A stretch of 64,000 bases of DNA from Gonatopus flavifemur (GCA_018340375.1 JAFFJZ010000077.1:124001-188000), one strand, 5' to 3'. Shown: positions 1 to 11,959, counted from the first letter of the stretch. Made by a program: numbers and translations. The notes: a model not told the origin generated them from the sequence alone.

Positions 1-1400
1 CTCATTTGCACCATTTACAGTTTGCTGATACTGTGCCTCAAAAGAGTGATCCCATAGAACTAATTATTAGATCCGATTTTCTGGGTCAAGTTCTTTTGAG
101 TGACATCAAAAGTGGTTCACAGGGTGCACCGGTCGCTCAGAACACCGTCTTTGGGTGGGTTATTTTCGGGAGTTGCCCAATCTCAGCCTGTAATCTGTCA
201 TGCACGATTTCTGTAAATCATGCGTGCAATTGTGACGAGCTACCTCAGTCCTTTACTCGCTTGTGGGAATTGGAAGACATCCCAAAGTCGTTGCCTTGGT
301 CGAAGGAAGAATTTCAGTGTGAAGAGCATTTTCTTCGTACACATCGTCGGTTGGAGTCAGGAAGATATGTGGTAAGGTTACCTTTGAAATCAGATTCGTT
401 GCCCAATCTGCCCGGTTCAGCGGGAATTGCACCGAATTTGTTCCGCAAAATAGAGGCTCGCGTGAAAGCAAATGATACTCGTTACGAGGAGTATAATAAA
501 TTCATGCGAGAATATTTAAATTTGAGTCACATGCGCCTAGTTCCGAATGCTGCTATCCATGACAATGCTGTGTACTTTTCTCACCATCCAGTTTGGAGAT
601 GTATAGATTCTGTTTCAAAGATAAGAGTTGTTCTCAATGCTTCTATGAAAGCCTCCAGCGGTGAATCTTTGAATGATTTTCTGATGGTAGGTCCAAAACT
701 GCAGTCAGATTTGTCTGCTCTGATATGCAGGTGGCGCAATCACCGTTTCGTCTACAGTACAGACATCAAAGAGATGTTCCGCCAGATTTTGGTTGATGAA
801 CGTGACTTAGACATGCAAAGGATTTGTTGGCGCTCAAATGCCGCGCTCGGGATAGACTCCTATCAGTTGTTGACAGTGACATACGGTATTGCTAGCGCCC
901 CATTTTTGGCTAATCGTGCCATTCGTCAGTTAGCTTTGGACGAGGCAGAGAAATTTCCGCAGGCTTCTTCGATTCTGCTGCATGATATCTACGTAGACGA
1001 TATCATGTTTGGAGCGGATAATGTTGCTGAAGCCAAAGGGTTGCACCGTCAGCTCGTGGGTTTGCTAATGGCGGGCGGTTTTCAGCTCAAAAAATGGGCC
1101 GCAAATTCCATGGAATTACTGGAAGACATCGATGATGCAGATTCCAGAATGAGTGGGGAGGAATCGCTCCAGAATGACGATTGTTTGAAGGTTTTGGGAG
1201 TCGCATGGAGCCCTCTTTCAGACGTCTTCCGTATTCAGATCTCTCTTCCAGAAATCAATGCCTTTACTAAGAGATCGTTTCTCTCCTTCGTCCTGCAAAA
1301 TTTCGACCCCTTGGGATGGGTTTCTCCGGTGACGGTGTGCGCAAAGATACTCCTGCAAACGTTTTGGTCCCAGAATTTAGGTTGGGATGCTGCTCTCTAA
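1..1400 (+). pseudogene. BEL/Pao pol: protease end and reverse transcriptase
   Basis: First open stretch of pol, entered in mid-gene. The first ~60 residues match the end of the BEL retropepsin region (motif SPVAQNT-like, here APVAQNTVFGW). Reverse transcriptase follows: the palm motif VYSTDIKEMFRQI, then the catalytic box YVDDIMFG near 992-1015, followed by the connection region typical of Pao peptidase A17 annotations. It makes cDNA from the element RNA in virus-like particles. TAA at 1398-1400 stops the frame, but the same frame continues with recognisable pol sequence directly afterwards, so this is a nonsense mutation and not the natural C-terminus. Confidence 0.9.
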
Positions 1401-1988
1401 GCCAATTTAGAACGCAGATGTTCATTATATTACCATGAACTTTCTCTTTTACGGCAGGTCTCAGTCCCTCGTTGGACTGGTATCTCTAGCTCTTCAAAGA
1501 AGATTCATATTCATGGGTTCTCAGATGCGTCGAATGCCGCGTATGCAGCGGTGATTTACCTCGTAGTTGAGGATTCTCCTGGGAGAGTGCAAGTATCTCT
1601 CATTATTTCAAAAACAAGGGTTTCTCCTCTCAAGACGGTTACCATACCTAGGTTAGAGTTATGCGCGGCTCATCTGCTCGCAAATCTCATTCATTTCGTT
1701 AAGTCCACATACAAATTTCAAAATGTAAACATTTGGTGTTGGTCTGACTCAGCTGTCACACTGGCATGGATCAGGCAACCTCCCGCTAAACGGGACGTTT
1801 TTGTTGCGAACAGAGTATCGAAGATTCAATCTTTGACCGAGATTTCTTCATGGAGGCATGTCCCTGGGACTGAGAACCCAGCTGACGCAGCTTCACGCGG
1901 CGTAACTGCCAGTAGCCCGGTCACAGATGCTAGGTGGTGGCAAGGGCCCGAATGGTTGAAGTTATCTTCCGAATTTTGGCCTTCATAG
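1401..1988 (+). pseudogene. BEL/Pao pol: RNase H segment
   Basis: Continuation of pol in the same frame after the TAA at 1398. It shows the RNase H region: GFSDASNAAYAA near 1518-1550 (first catalytic Asp), the LELCAAHLLA helix, WSDSAVTLAWI (second Asp) and ENPADAASRG near the end. This domain removes the RNA strand during reverse transcription. A TAG at 1986-1988 ends it, again with pol sequence continuing in frame. There is no good methionine start, which fits an interrupted polyprotein. Confidence 0.88.
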
Positions 1989-3569
1989 CCTCTTAGTTCA
2001 GTTCCTAGTGAATCGGAAGAGCAGGAGGATGCTCAGGTTTCCTTAGCCGTAACTAGAGAAGACTTGTGGCCACCCTTTAGACCAGTTTCGTCTTGGATTA
2101 GATTATTGCGTGCATTTTGCCATTGCAAGAGATTTATTGATCTCGCTCAGAAAAAAGAAATTGTTCATCACGATATCACCATCACTGCTGTTGAGCTCTC
2201 CGAAGCTGAAAATTGGTGGGTTAAGCGTTTGCAAAGTATTCACTTCGCGCAAGAGTTAAAGGCTCTCAATCAAAAGGAGTCAGTTCTCAGAAAGAGCTGC
2301 TTGTTAAAATTAGATCCATTTCTGAGCGAGCAGGGTGTGATACGGGTTGGGGGGCGGCTTAAGTGGTCCGCTCTATCCCATGCTGAGAAGCATCCCATCC
2401 TTCTTCCAAGATGCGAGATCACGGACCTTATAATACGTGATCTGCATTTCCGAACCCTGCATGGAGGGGTGCAGTTGATGCTGCAAGTCTTGCGACTTAA
2501 GTATTGGGTCTTGGGAGCTGGAGCTCCGATGAAACGATGCGTTCACGACTGCGTCAGGTGTACTCGTATGAGGACAGTTGCGCCAACTCAGCTCATGGGT
2601 TCCTTACCTGCTTATAGGGTGAATTATTCTCGCCCATTTGCTCACAGCGGAGTTGATTTTGCTGGGCCCTATCTCATTCGTCCTTGGAAAGGCCGGGGGC
2701 AACAGACTTATAAGACTTATGTGTCTTTGTTCATATGTATGGTCACAAAAGCAGTACACTTAGAGTTAGTTGATGGTTATTCTGCTAACGACTTCCTCGC
2801 TGCGTTCGATCGCTTTGTGGCAAGAAGGGGCCTTCCAACAGTCGTTTATTCGGACAATGGAACGAATTTCGTTGGCGCCGAAAAGGAATTAGTCAACGCA
2901 TTCAAAGATGCAATCCACGACCCAGTGGTTAAAGCCCACGTATCTAATAACGCGGTGCGTTGGGAGTTTATCCCACCTGGGGCGCCTCACTTCGGGGGTC
3001 TTTGGGAATCAGGGGTCAAGAGCGTAAAGTTTCATTTACGACGGGTATTGGGATCAATGCTTCCTACAAAAGAGGAATTTTCCACGGTCCTTTGCAGGAT
3101 CGAGGCCTGCCTGAATAGTCGACCAATAGGTCCGCTCCACGACAACATTGAGTCGTTGGATGCTCTTACTCCTGGGCATTTCCTGATTGGGTCAGCGCTG
3201 GTGGCGGTGCCTACCCCCTCGGTATTAGATATCAGGGAGAGTCGACTTTCTCGCTGGCAAATGGTTCAGAGAATTGTCGAGCACTTTTGGAAACGATGGT
3301 CTACTGACTATCTCCATTCGCTCCAGCAACGTTCACGTTGGCATCTAAGGCAGCATAACGTTTCGCAGGGAGATTTAGTTTTACTCAATAACCCTCACCT
3401 GCCGCCGTCCAAATGGGAGATGGGTCGGGTTTTGGAATGCCATCCCGGCTCTGATGGTTTAGTTCGCGTGGTGACCCTAAAAACTGTCTCGGGGGTTTAT
3501 AAGAGACCCATTTCGGAATTGTGTATTTTACCGACTCATTTGAGTCGTGAGTCTGATGCTTGCGATTGA
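1989..3569 (+). pseudogene. BEL/Pao pol: integrase
   Basis: Third in-frame piece of pol, with a natural end at 3567-3569. The HHCC zinc-binding region lies around 2390-2570 (HPILLP, HGGVQ, CVHDCVRC). The rve integrase core follows with a DDE triad: Asp in HSGVDFAGPY, Asp in YSDNGTNFVGAE and Glu in FGGLWESGVKS. The C-terminus resembles DUF5641, with GDLVLLNNPHLPPSKW and a final KRPISELCIL. The domain inserts the cDNA into host DNA. The core looks complete; the element is dead only because of the two upstream stops. Confidence 0.92.
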
Positions 3570-3670
3570 ATGTTCAATCTTAATATAATTACCTAATTGT
3601 TTAAGTTTATAAGTGCTATGTCTTGCGTTTCGTTCATCCTGCACGGAAGGTTTGAACGAGGCGGGCGGAA

Positions 3671-4272
3671 TGTTGCGGATGATTCCGCTATATTTGAAAT
3701 TCGCAAGAGAGAAGGCGTCGAGAGAGAGGTTTGAACGCTTTGCTCGCTCGCACATCCGAGTTCAATGTTCTCTCTGGTCACCTGATCTCAAGAGATACGT
3801 TTGGAGGTGTGAAATTAGGAGTATGTGTGAAGTAAGTCAGTCGCTTCGGTACGCTCGTTACGACACCAAAAAGTCTTACGCTTTTATTATTCTTTGAAGT
3901 GCTTTTCCCGCGGTTTTCCATAAGTCGATCCAACTGATCAATTTATTCGTTTTTCTCACCCTCTGGTGCTATCTGCGCGTCCGCTTATACGAAAACGTAG
4001 AATTTGTATATCTTCGCTATTTATTTGAGATTTCTTGTGCGGTCGTAACGGACGATCGTTCGACGATACTCGCGAGTGTATGTATGAGAGTGTGGAAGTG
4101 TGCTACTTGTAGACAATAGAACTGATTTTATGTACTTTTGAGGCCTTCAAGGCACTTATCTGAACCCTTTTTCTCTCTTGTTAGGCGTCTGCTGTACAGC
4201 CTGATTCGAGATTGTGTTATTCAGTCATTTCATCTCTTTTTTTGTCTCATATTAAAGGTTATTGAATTTACA
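3671..4272 (+). repeat. BEL/Pao 3' LTR
   Basis: Begins TGTTGCGGATG right after a purine-rich tract (GAGGCGGGCGGAA, ~3658-3670) and ends TTGAATTTACA, giving TG...CA ends. An ATTAAA polyadenylation-like signal lies near 4250. The 5' LTR is outside the window, so the ends are inferred from the polypurine tract and TG/CA rule and could be off by a few bases. Confidence 0.75.
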
Positions 4273-4750
4273 TGCTCTGCCTTTCTCTTTCGATCCTTGG
4301 AATAAGGAAACGCATGATTCATCGAATATGTTATTTTCTTAATCTATTTTCTTTCTAATCTTTTCATAACTAAGATGGGAAGTCTTTATTTGCATATTCT
4401 TGTTCGAAAATCGTGGAGGAACCTTGTCCACTCATGTAAAGTGAGAAAAAATCATATCCTACACTGTAAAAAATTTTCTGAAAATTCAGATACTGGAGTG
4501 TCTGAATTTTCAGACTCGAGTTTCTAAAAGGCGAATTTAGATAAGGTTTTCTGAAAATTCAGATTTGATATCTAGAATATTATATTTAGATACCAAGCTT
4601 CTAAAAAATTAGAGAAAGTTTCTTCATGTTCATGACCAATACTTTGAAAATTAAGAATGTGAATAATTTGAGAAACTTACACTGAAAACATGCGCAGAAT
4701 CGGTGCGCAGTGAATCGGCTTGCATTATTTTGTATGACGGTCAAACAACA
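4273..4750. other. Spacer between BEL LTR and element A
   Basis: No gene. Near 4462 there is CACTGTAAAAAATTTTCTG after TA, followed by inverted TCTGAAAATTCAGA motifs (4478-4570). It looks like one end of a TA-flanked MITE, but I found no matching second end. Confidence 0.4.
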
Positions 4751-5030
4751 GTAGGGTCGAGTGAAAAACAAAAGAGTCTCTGAATCGAATCGTAATAGTG
4801 CGGAAAAGTTGCTACTCTCCAAGACGAACTCAGGAAAAAAAAATTTTGGAATCGGATAAGATCTTCAACTCGCGCATTTCGTTTAAAGTTTTTGAATTTC
4901 ATCGAAAATTCAAGGATATTTCAAAATATTCGAGTTCGCTCGATTATTGTCCGATCAAGCTGATTTTTGATTTGTGGTATTATATTGAGGTTTTTATTGG
5001 AGAAAAATATACCCCCTCTCCTCCTTGATA
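4751..5030 (+). repeat. Left terminal inverted repeat of element A
   Basis: About 280 bp, strongly similar to the reverse complement of 8240-8529 over its whole length with scattered substitutions. It contains CGTAATAGTGCGGAAAAG at 4791-4808, part of a 22-bp block also found in element B. Confidence 0.88.
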
Positions 5031-5198
5031 AAGCTTGAAGCGAATCAGAAAGTCCATTTTTCCCTCAAATCGCCCTAAATAACTCTGTCGACACCGTCCC
5101 GTTATATCGCAATAATTCCCACTGTATAGAATAATATCATTACTTCAATTGAATCCCCCTTCCAAATAACGGCAAAGGGGGTAGAAAGGAGGGGAGGG

Positions 5199-5370
5199 CA
5201 GGGGCGGATCCAGAGATCTGTCTTGGGGGGGGGGGGGGCGAAGAGTACTTATTTGAACTTTGAAAAAAATAAAGATCGTAGGAATACAAAAACTCCCCAT
5301 TGCCAGAACATATTTGGTTGGCTTGGGAGGGGTAATCGCCTCTACCACCCCCCCTTTGAATTCGCGCCTG
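5199..5370. mobile_element. hAT-type MITE in element A
   Basis: 172-bp insert with degenerate ends CAGGGGCGGATCC / GAATTCGCGCCTG and a perfect 8-bp target duplication GGGGAGGG (5191-5198 and 5371-5378). Eight-bp duplications and CAGGG...CCTG ends are typical of hAT-derived MITEs. It lies in the 3' untranslated side of the element A gene. Confidence 0.72.
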
Positions 5371-5528
5371 GGGGAGGGGTTATATCCATGTTTTATTACA
5401 GTATGCAATATATGCAGCTCTTCGCCCGTCACACTTGTCACGACTCAGAACTCACCACGAGAAGGTGGCTGCACCGCGAGTTCCACCCACGCCCTACCCA
5501 ACCAACCAACCAAATGTGGGCATGGACT

Positions 5529-7808
5529 CTATTTGAAGTCAGATTTTGTTTCGAATTGTGGCATTTCTGCTTGAGAGTTAAGAGTTGCTCGAATGTGGCC
5601 ATCTCTCCTGTCGTGTCCATATACTTCTCTACTGGCTCTTGTTACCAGTTTTACACACCGTTCTACTGCCTGAGTGTGACAAGGGACTTTTTTCAGGTCT
5701 ATTTCTAGTGCTGGTTTCTGTTTCTCCTCAATTAGCATCGAAATTTGCTGTGCGGAGAGAGAAGACAAGAGTGGGGGACAGGTGAGTGTAACCTTAGACC
5801 AATTGATGATGTCAAAGTACTCTTGCGCTTCAAAATTAAATTCAGGTACTTTAAAAGTCCTCACAAGAGCTTTTTTTGTCACAGGTTTTTCTTTTGTTTC
5901 GAGGACTCGCCTTAGACCTAGTTCTCTAATGCGCTCATCGTTATCCATTACCATAGACAGCAGAACATTTTCTGGATGGGCGAAGAAGCCGTTTGTCTGA
6001 ATGACTTTATGTACAATATTCCTTACTTTAGGAGGTAACTTTCGACATCTTTTGATACAATCAAAAATGTGTTTTGGTCCTTCAAGAATAGGAGATTTTG
6101 TCTCAATTTGGAACCACAGTGGTGCGTATATGTGTAATATGTATGTCACTATAAGCTGCAGGGTTTCTGACGGGTTTGCAGTGGAAATATATAGCCTAAG
6201 GATTCTGTTAGCTGTGGTCAACCAACGAGCATGTGCTATTGGTCCCGGGTCACGGTTGGCTAGATCTGTTGAACAGGATCCTGAATCAATGCTGAGAGCA
6301 ATCTCGTGTAAATATCTTTGATCTTTACTGAGGATTTTGAAATCAATCTCTGGCAGAACGCAGCTGATCGGCCGAAAATCAACCACAGGCAACGACTCAC
6401 ATTCTGCAAGTTGTTTGCAGATAGCACCTGTGAATGAAAGAGGACCACTTGTTCCCCCATCAAGATCTTCGATGAGATGCCGCAAAGGCAATTAGTTAAA
6501 GTGCATGAGGCAGATAACCCATTGTAAGGGTTTTTGTAATTTCATCTCGATATGTTTAATGGCTCCATTTTTCCAGCCAGTATTTGTTGCTGTACCATCG
6601 CAACCGATAACTGCAATACCAGATGTATCTATAGCATTGTCTTCGAAGTACCTCACAATGCTGAGGGCTGTATCCTTTCCGGTCTTTGAATCTGGTACTA
6701 TATGGCAAACATATTTTGAGCCAGGTTCCTCAATAACAGAAATATGTTCTTCTTTTTTCTCTGTTTGGTAGCGTTTACCGTTTCTTTCTTCTAAGTACAG
6801 TGTGTTATCTGATCTGCCGTCAGAGTACAAACACTTAGGACCCTCTGCTTGTCGCTCAATAAGCTGCGCTTCAACTAAACTAGCTCTGCATTTTTCTTTC
6901 TCACGTCTAATCTTGCTTCGATCAATAATCATAGATGAATTTTCATTAGTGACTAATCCCACATCTTTCAGCACGCTTGAAGCTATGGCTGCTGCTGCTC
7001 TGTCAGAAACCCCATACCGATCACATATCCCCCCAGTTGCTGGCAATGACAAACGCATTTGTTTTTTTTTCAGAAACAAAAGACGTTGAGCGTGGGAACT
7101 GAAAGGTTGCATCGTGCTGTTCATTGTCACTTTCTTCAAAATGTTCATTTTCTGTTTCAGGAATAGTGCTAAAAGAAGACGGACTGCAGCAATTCCTATA
7201 GAGGAGTGCTGCAGGAGATTACTACGTTCTTTCCTCTGCATTTGTTTTGTCAATCTTTTGGTTTCTGTCAAATCTTTGGCTCCAATTTTCCCCTTCCTCA
7301 AATACCTCTGTGCATACAGAAACTTGAGTTCTATTACAGGTATTTTTCTGTCTTTAGGGCACCTGCATTGAATGACAACAGGATTGGAGCAAATGCATGC
7401 ACTAAAAGATTTGTTGCAAATGCACTCAAATGTCATAGGACATTTACATGTAGAAATATCGAATAAAGTTTCACATGACTCTTGGATAAAGTTCTTGTAC
7501 TTTTCATGTGTTTTTTCCCTGTTGTAAGATTTTCTGAGAACATAATATTTGTCATGCAGGACTTTTATTTTTTGTATTATTCTGGCATGAGAAACGGCAG
7601 GAATGGAAGCTTTGCAATACAATGCTTCCAATTGTGAGGCTACACTGCTAGCCACTGAAGAAAAGTTGACTTTCTTCCCGGAGCACAGTCTATATCTTTC
7701 CTGGTGAAAAGCTCTCACGACATCCGCAGATGTTGGGAGGAAGGAAAGCGGCAATGGTCTTGGGGCCCCGAAGAAAGGACACGCCGTGTCTTTACGTGTC
7801 AGGGACAT
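5529..7808 (-). pseudogene. Element A transposase-like protein (one nonsense codon)
   Basis: One ~760-residue reading frame broken by a single TAA (6492-6494) inside HFN*LPLRHL; both halves are in the same frame. The start is chosen at the methionine at 7808, because residues after it align with the homologue in element B; an in-frame ATG at 7886 is also possible. The N-terminal third has a region rich in C-x-C pairs (CKCPMTFECICNKS, then CICSNPVVIQCRC). The middle holds VIGCDGTATNTG and then LPLRHLIEDLDGGTSGP, which look like the core of an RNase-H-type transposase with DG as a candidate catalytic Asp. The C-terminus has CHTQAVERCVKLVT. Long TIRs around it indicate a transposase. The family is a common, poorly described arthropod protein type; the assignment is by context. 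Confidence 0.75.
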
Positions 7809-7816
7809 TGATAACC

Positions 7817-8020
7817 GATAATCAAGAATGTGTCTGTGGAAATATATGCGATGCACACCAGTGCGTGTGGATTTTTTATGAGACACTCAGTCTGTAATAA
7901 CGCTGTGACGATACAACAGATAATCAAGAATGTGTAGGTGGAAATATATGCGATGCACACAAGTGCGTGTGGATTTTCTATAAGACACTCAGTCTGCAAT
8001 AACGCTGCGACGATACAACT
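7817..8020. repeat. Two-copy 102-bp tandem repeat upstream of element A gene
   Basis: GATAATCAAGAATGTGT starts at 7817 and again at 7919, with the two 102-bp copies nearly identical. They lie just upstream of the minus-strand transposase start, so promoter or transposase-binding function is possible but not shown. Confidence 0.8.
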
Positions 8021-8239
8021 CTACTGTGCTACTGGATAATTAGCAAAGACAAGTAAGGAATGCCAGCCATTGAGTTTATGCCCCATAAGCAATTTCAGTT
8101 CATATAATAATTGAAGCGATAAGGATATTCTATAATACATCGGAAATTGTTTCGATGTAACTGTAAGGCGTCGACACCTATTTAGGGTGATTTGAGAGGA
8201 AAACGTGCTTTATGACCCCGTGCAGGCTTTCTGTGTTAC

Positions 8240-8529
8240 CCCCTCCCCGTGAAGGGAGGAGGGGGATATGTTTTTTTTCCATTAAAAATCTCAACATAAT
8301 GCGACAAGCCAAAAATTAGCTCGATCGGACAATAATTCAGCAACCTGGAATATTTCGAAATATCCTTGAATTTTCGATGAAATTCAAAAACTTTAAACGA
8401 AATGCGCGAGTTGAAGATCTCATCCGATTTCAAAATTTTTTTTTTCCTGAGTTTGTCTCGAAGAGTAGCAACTTTTCCGCACTATTACGATTCGATTCAG
8501 AGACTTTTTTGTTTTTAACTCCACCCTAA
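8240..8529 (-). repeat. Right terminal inverted repeat of element A
   Basis: Reverse complement of 4751-5030. The terminal nine bases read TTAGGGTGG inward. The shared 22-bp block lies at 8468-8489. Confidence 0.88.
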
Positions 8530-9888
8530 GACGTATGCATATTGTATGGTTTTCTTATACATAAACAACCTCTCGCTTTTGATCATGAAAAAAGGCCCTT
8601 ACGGAAGCTTTCGCGACTGTGTTAGACGGAATTAAGAAACCTACAAATTTGCACATCAGAGATGCGGCAAAAATGATATATTCCCCAAATGAACAAATTG
8701 AGTTGTTTCATGACTATAGTGGAAAACCCAAAAGTCATATTGTATAATCAGATATTGTTTTCGATGATTCGTTGAATACACCGTTACCTGATTCGGTCGA
8801 AATAAGTCGACAAAATTGAACGATGTCCAATCGTTGACAAAGTATTTTTTCGTAAATGTTCGCCGTTGTTCATTGTTGGACATGTCATCCTTGATGATAC
8901 ATTAGAGAAATAATGAATAGATCTTGTTTGAATGATGTTTCACTCAATGTTTCCTTATGAGGAAATTGGAGTATTCCACATTAACATAAAACATCATATC
9001 GAAAAAAAAACGAATTGGATATAATTTTAATTGCTTACATAAATAAATAATGTTTGTATTGTAAACATGCTTGATACAGAATTTATTCTTCAAGTGAATC
9101 AAGGAAACTTGTTTGTCTACCCAATTTTCCTCAAATACAAAATGTTTCTTCATAATATAGTTTCAAACAAGTTGTTTATAATAAAGAATCTATCATGAAA
9201 CTTGCAAAAATAATTCGATATTTAGATTCTCTGGTACAAAAAACATAAAACTACTTTGGGAAATTGAGTGGACTTTTGTTTCGTGCAGCCTCGTACTTTC
9301 AACCCGGGAACTACGTAGAAATAACGGAGAATATGAGTTGCGCGCTTATAAATAAATAGCTGCATTTTCCAAACCAATAGTTAATCGATCTGGAATTTCC
9401 CAGAGAGTTAGTCCATACACTAGTGAACAATTTTGTTGCTGGAAGTGTTCTGTAGCTCATACTTCCCTCGACACTTGTTCAATACGAAGCTTGAAAAACA
9501 TGATTTTCATTTTGGAATAAAAAATTAATGATTCACAATAATTTTTCACAAAATTTTTCAACATCATCGTCTTCCACCAAGTTTCACATACAAGAATTAG
9601 GATTGATGAGATTCATTCCGAAATGTTGAAAAATACAAAAGTCAGAGCAGGTTTAACATTGAAATACATTGATTTTTAAACCAGAAATATTTGCAGTTTT
9701 AATTTTCTTACTAAGGAATTATTGATCACAGCAAAAAATCGTGAATGGAGACTAAGGTTGATTTTTCAAGAAAAATTGTCCGGTATTTTTGGTTTTTCAA
9801 AATTTGAATTTTTTATTTCGACGTTGAATGTCACAGCTTGGACAATACTTTTACGTCTTTTCGAGCGCGCGACCGGTTGTTGCATCCG
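8530..9888. other. Anonymous A+T-rich DNA
   Basis: No recognisable protein, LTR or paired inverted repeat seen. Short open frames on the minus strand (8656-8883, 8944-9153) have low-complexity composition and no motif. Confidence 0.5.
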
Positions 9889-11669
9889 CACGGAAAAAAA
9901 AGATATTCTACATCAGACGATATTCGTCTAAGACAGACAATAAAAAGTTGTAATATAGGGACAGACAATTTCAGATCGTGTGACAGACAGTGTTGTTATC
10001 TGGAGTTATGATGGCTACATTAGACAGCCGTATTGATTGAAACAAATGACAATTTCTAATTTTCCAACCTGTGAATTGAGTTGAATAAATTTCCAAAACC
10101 TACAGAACTATCATTTGAAATAAGCCCCCATCACTCTTCTATCAAATTAGATCCCTCATCAAAATGAAGAAGTTTTTTTCAATCACATTGTATTATAATA
10201 CATGATTCCCATCTTCTCGCATATTTTAATTCCTTTCGCCTTTTACAAATATCTAGGAATATGTGGAAATTCAAATGCTACATTTTCATCACATAAACAT
10301 TGATAAAAATTAACCTAACGAAAGGGAATAAGCATGTCACAAAAATAGCGTAGGCGAAAGAACATGTCAGAAAAGTTTTTATGTAAAGTCGAACGATTTC
10401 TATATCATTCCGTGAGCGATTCAAGGAGGCAAAGTGATCATTTGTCGAACGCGATCGTATGTGTACTGGAGGGGGGTCCTTTCCCGTCCGCGTTCTGCCA
10501 CGCTCCGTAAAAGTCAACTTGCCCGACCCGCGCGAGTGTGCACTCTGATCAGTATTGTTTGTACGCCGCGTCGCTCCTAACCTCAAACGCTTTTCGAAAA
10601 ACCGATGTCGTATGCGACTTTGCATAAAACGTCGTGTGTCACTCCGCAGCGAACATTTGAGTCCTCGTCCGATGTTTACAGAACTCGCCTATGAGTGCAC
10701 CTTCGGTACACCTTTTGTACACTTTGTAATTTGTATCATATGTATGTTTCATATTATATGTTTGTAACGTGTATATACTTCGGATATTCTTTATGTGTCA
10801 TGTTATGCTAAGCATGGATTCGAATCTATTTTCCGTATTTTTGATGATTACATTCTGGAAACTTTTTAATACATGTTTCCCTCCTATCAAGGTGTCGTTT
10901 ACGCCACTAATTCGTTCACAGTTCTTCGACAAAGTCTTAATTAGCTCTGAGATTTAAAATTTGTCACCGGTCTGAAATTAAGTATAATGGAAAAATTGGA
11001 AGAAAATATTGCAGGAGAAAATTATTTGGTGCATTTTTAACTTGAATAAATATTTACCACAAATACATATCAATATCTTGAAAAATCTCATTTTCAGTAC
11101 ATAGACCCAATTCATAACCTCCCGTTTTTATGAATTCGAAAACACCCGCGAATGAATCCCGATCATAATCGTGATATTCAATTTTGAAACTTATTAATTA
11201 TATTATTGAAAATCAATCATTATACTACCGCTCACCATCCATCATGTTGCTGAGATATTTAGGTTTCAATTTTTTATAATAAATTAATGAATTGTGGAAT
11301 AGTTTTCCACAACTCATCGAAAATGGAAGAAAACAGACATTTTGTACCTACTGTACAGTGGATTGCAAAAATCTTCAATATTCAAATAATCACCTGGACA
11401 CGGAGAAGAATTAATTCATATTCAACCAAAAACACTTCATTTCTTCAAGGAGATTCATTTCAAAGACATTTATTGTTCATAACTACAAGAATGATGAAAA
11501 TCAACGTCAAGTGAATGAATTGGTTTATTTATAACATTTTCATGAATCATATCATAAATTAAATCATCATAAATCATAATCATAATAAAAGGGAACCCAT
11601 CTTCTCATTCGAGTGGAAAATCTCACTCTTCCCAATTCAGAGAGTACAAATAACAATATTTTTATAAGT
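9889..11669. other. Non-coding left part of the two-gene element
   Basis: Starts CACGGAAAAAAAAGAT and has repeated ACAGACA motifs within the first ~130 bp (9936-9990), as sub-terminal repeats would. A slightly GC-richer patch occurs at 10440-10700 without a convincing gene: the overlapping frames on both strands have no motif. The rest is A+T-rich. Confidence 0.4.
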
Positions 11670-11954
11670 TTAAACTGTGTAGCGCATTGTTATATATTTC
11701 TCACCATTAACCATCACATGGGCATAAACGGGCAAAGGATCTATAAGATCAACAACATCAATGCAAAGATAATTTCAGAGATTGTACTTCATAGGCATGA
11801 ACATGTTCATAAAATCCTAAAGTTTCCAATATCTCACAAATGAATAATACTGATCCATCATCAATAAGAATCATGTTGATATCACCAAACACTGGGCAAA
11901 GATCACTATCAACATCGATTATGACATTCATTCCCGGTTTAAAAATCGTCCCAT
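11670..11954 (-). pseudogene. Zinc-finger transposase, C-terminal part (cut off by copia)
   Basis: Continuation of the transposase gene at 16908-19071 on the far side of the copia element. Reading across the TGTAT target site without copia gives an uninterrupted KWVEYNGTIFKPG. Residues GTIFKPGMNVIIDVDSDLC and GDINMILIDDG follow. A one-base frameshift near 11770-11780 then moves the frame to NYLCIDVVDLIDPLPVYAHV, ending at TAA 11670-11672. The assignment rests on perfect frame continuity at the insertion site. Confidence 0.8.
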
Positions 11955-11959
11955 TGTAT

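Larger units (their letters stand above)
1..4272 (+). mobile_element. BEL/Pao LTR retrotransposon, 3' part
   Basis: The window opens inside a BEL/Pao pol gene and runs to the end of the 3' LTR; gag, most of the protease and the 5' LTR lie upstream of the window. Order seen: end of the protease region, reverse transcriptase, Pao-type peptidase/linker, RNase H, integrase, purine-rich tract, LTR. This order with the DUF5641-like integrase tail is the BEL/Pao arrangement. The whole pol is in one reading frame broken only by two nonsense codons (TAA 1398-1400, TAG 1986-1988). The element is therefore recently dead rather than ancient. Confidence 0.93.
4751..8529 (-). mobile_element. DNA transposon A (TTAGGGTGG termini)
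   Basis: Bounded by long imperfect terminal inverted repeats (4751-5030 and 8240-8529) that start GTAGGGTCGAGT on the left and TTAGGGTGGAGT on the right. It encloses one transposase-like gene on the minus strand. Element B (47591-60685) encodes a homologous protein and shares a 22-bp sub-terminal block. B and the related foldback at 49625-50628 have 6-bp target duplications; A itself has no recognisable duplication left (ACAACA versus GACGTA). I do not recognise the superfamily with certainty. A 6-bp duplication would fit superfamilies such as IS3EU or Dada, but I did not establish this. Confidence 0.85.

Noticed and set aside
4462..4750. Complete TA-flanked MITE starting at 4462
   Set aside because: Only one CACTGTAAAA-type end is visible; no inverted partner was found before element A.
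5145..5785. Open frames on both strands over 5.1-5.8 kb as separate genes
   Set aside because: They overlap a hAT MITE, G/C homopolymer runs and the antisense of the element A transposase C-terminus; no motifs.
4751..8529. Maverick/Polinton or viral integration for element A
   Set aside because: Far too small, no polymerase, capsid or integrase genes; one transposase-like gene with TIRs explains it.
10278..10957. Open frames in the GC-richer patch at 10.3-11.0 kb as a host gene
   Set aside because: Overlapping frames on opposite strands, Arg-rich from composition, no domain, no splice or start evidence.
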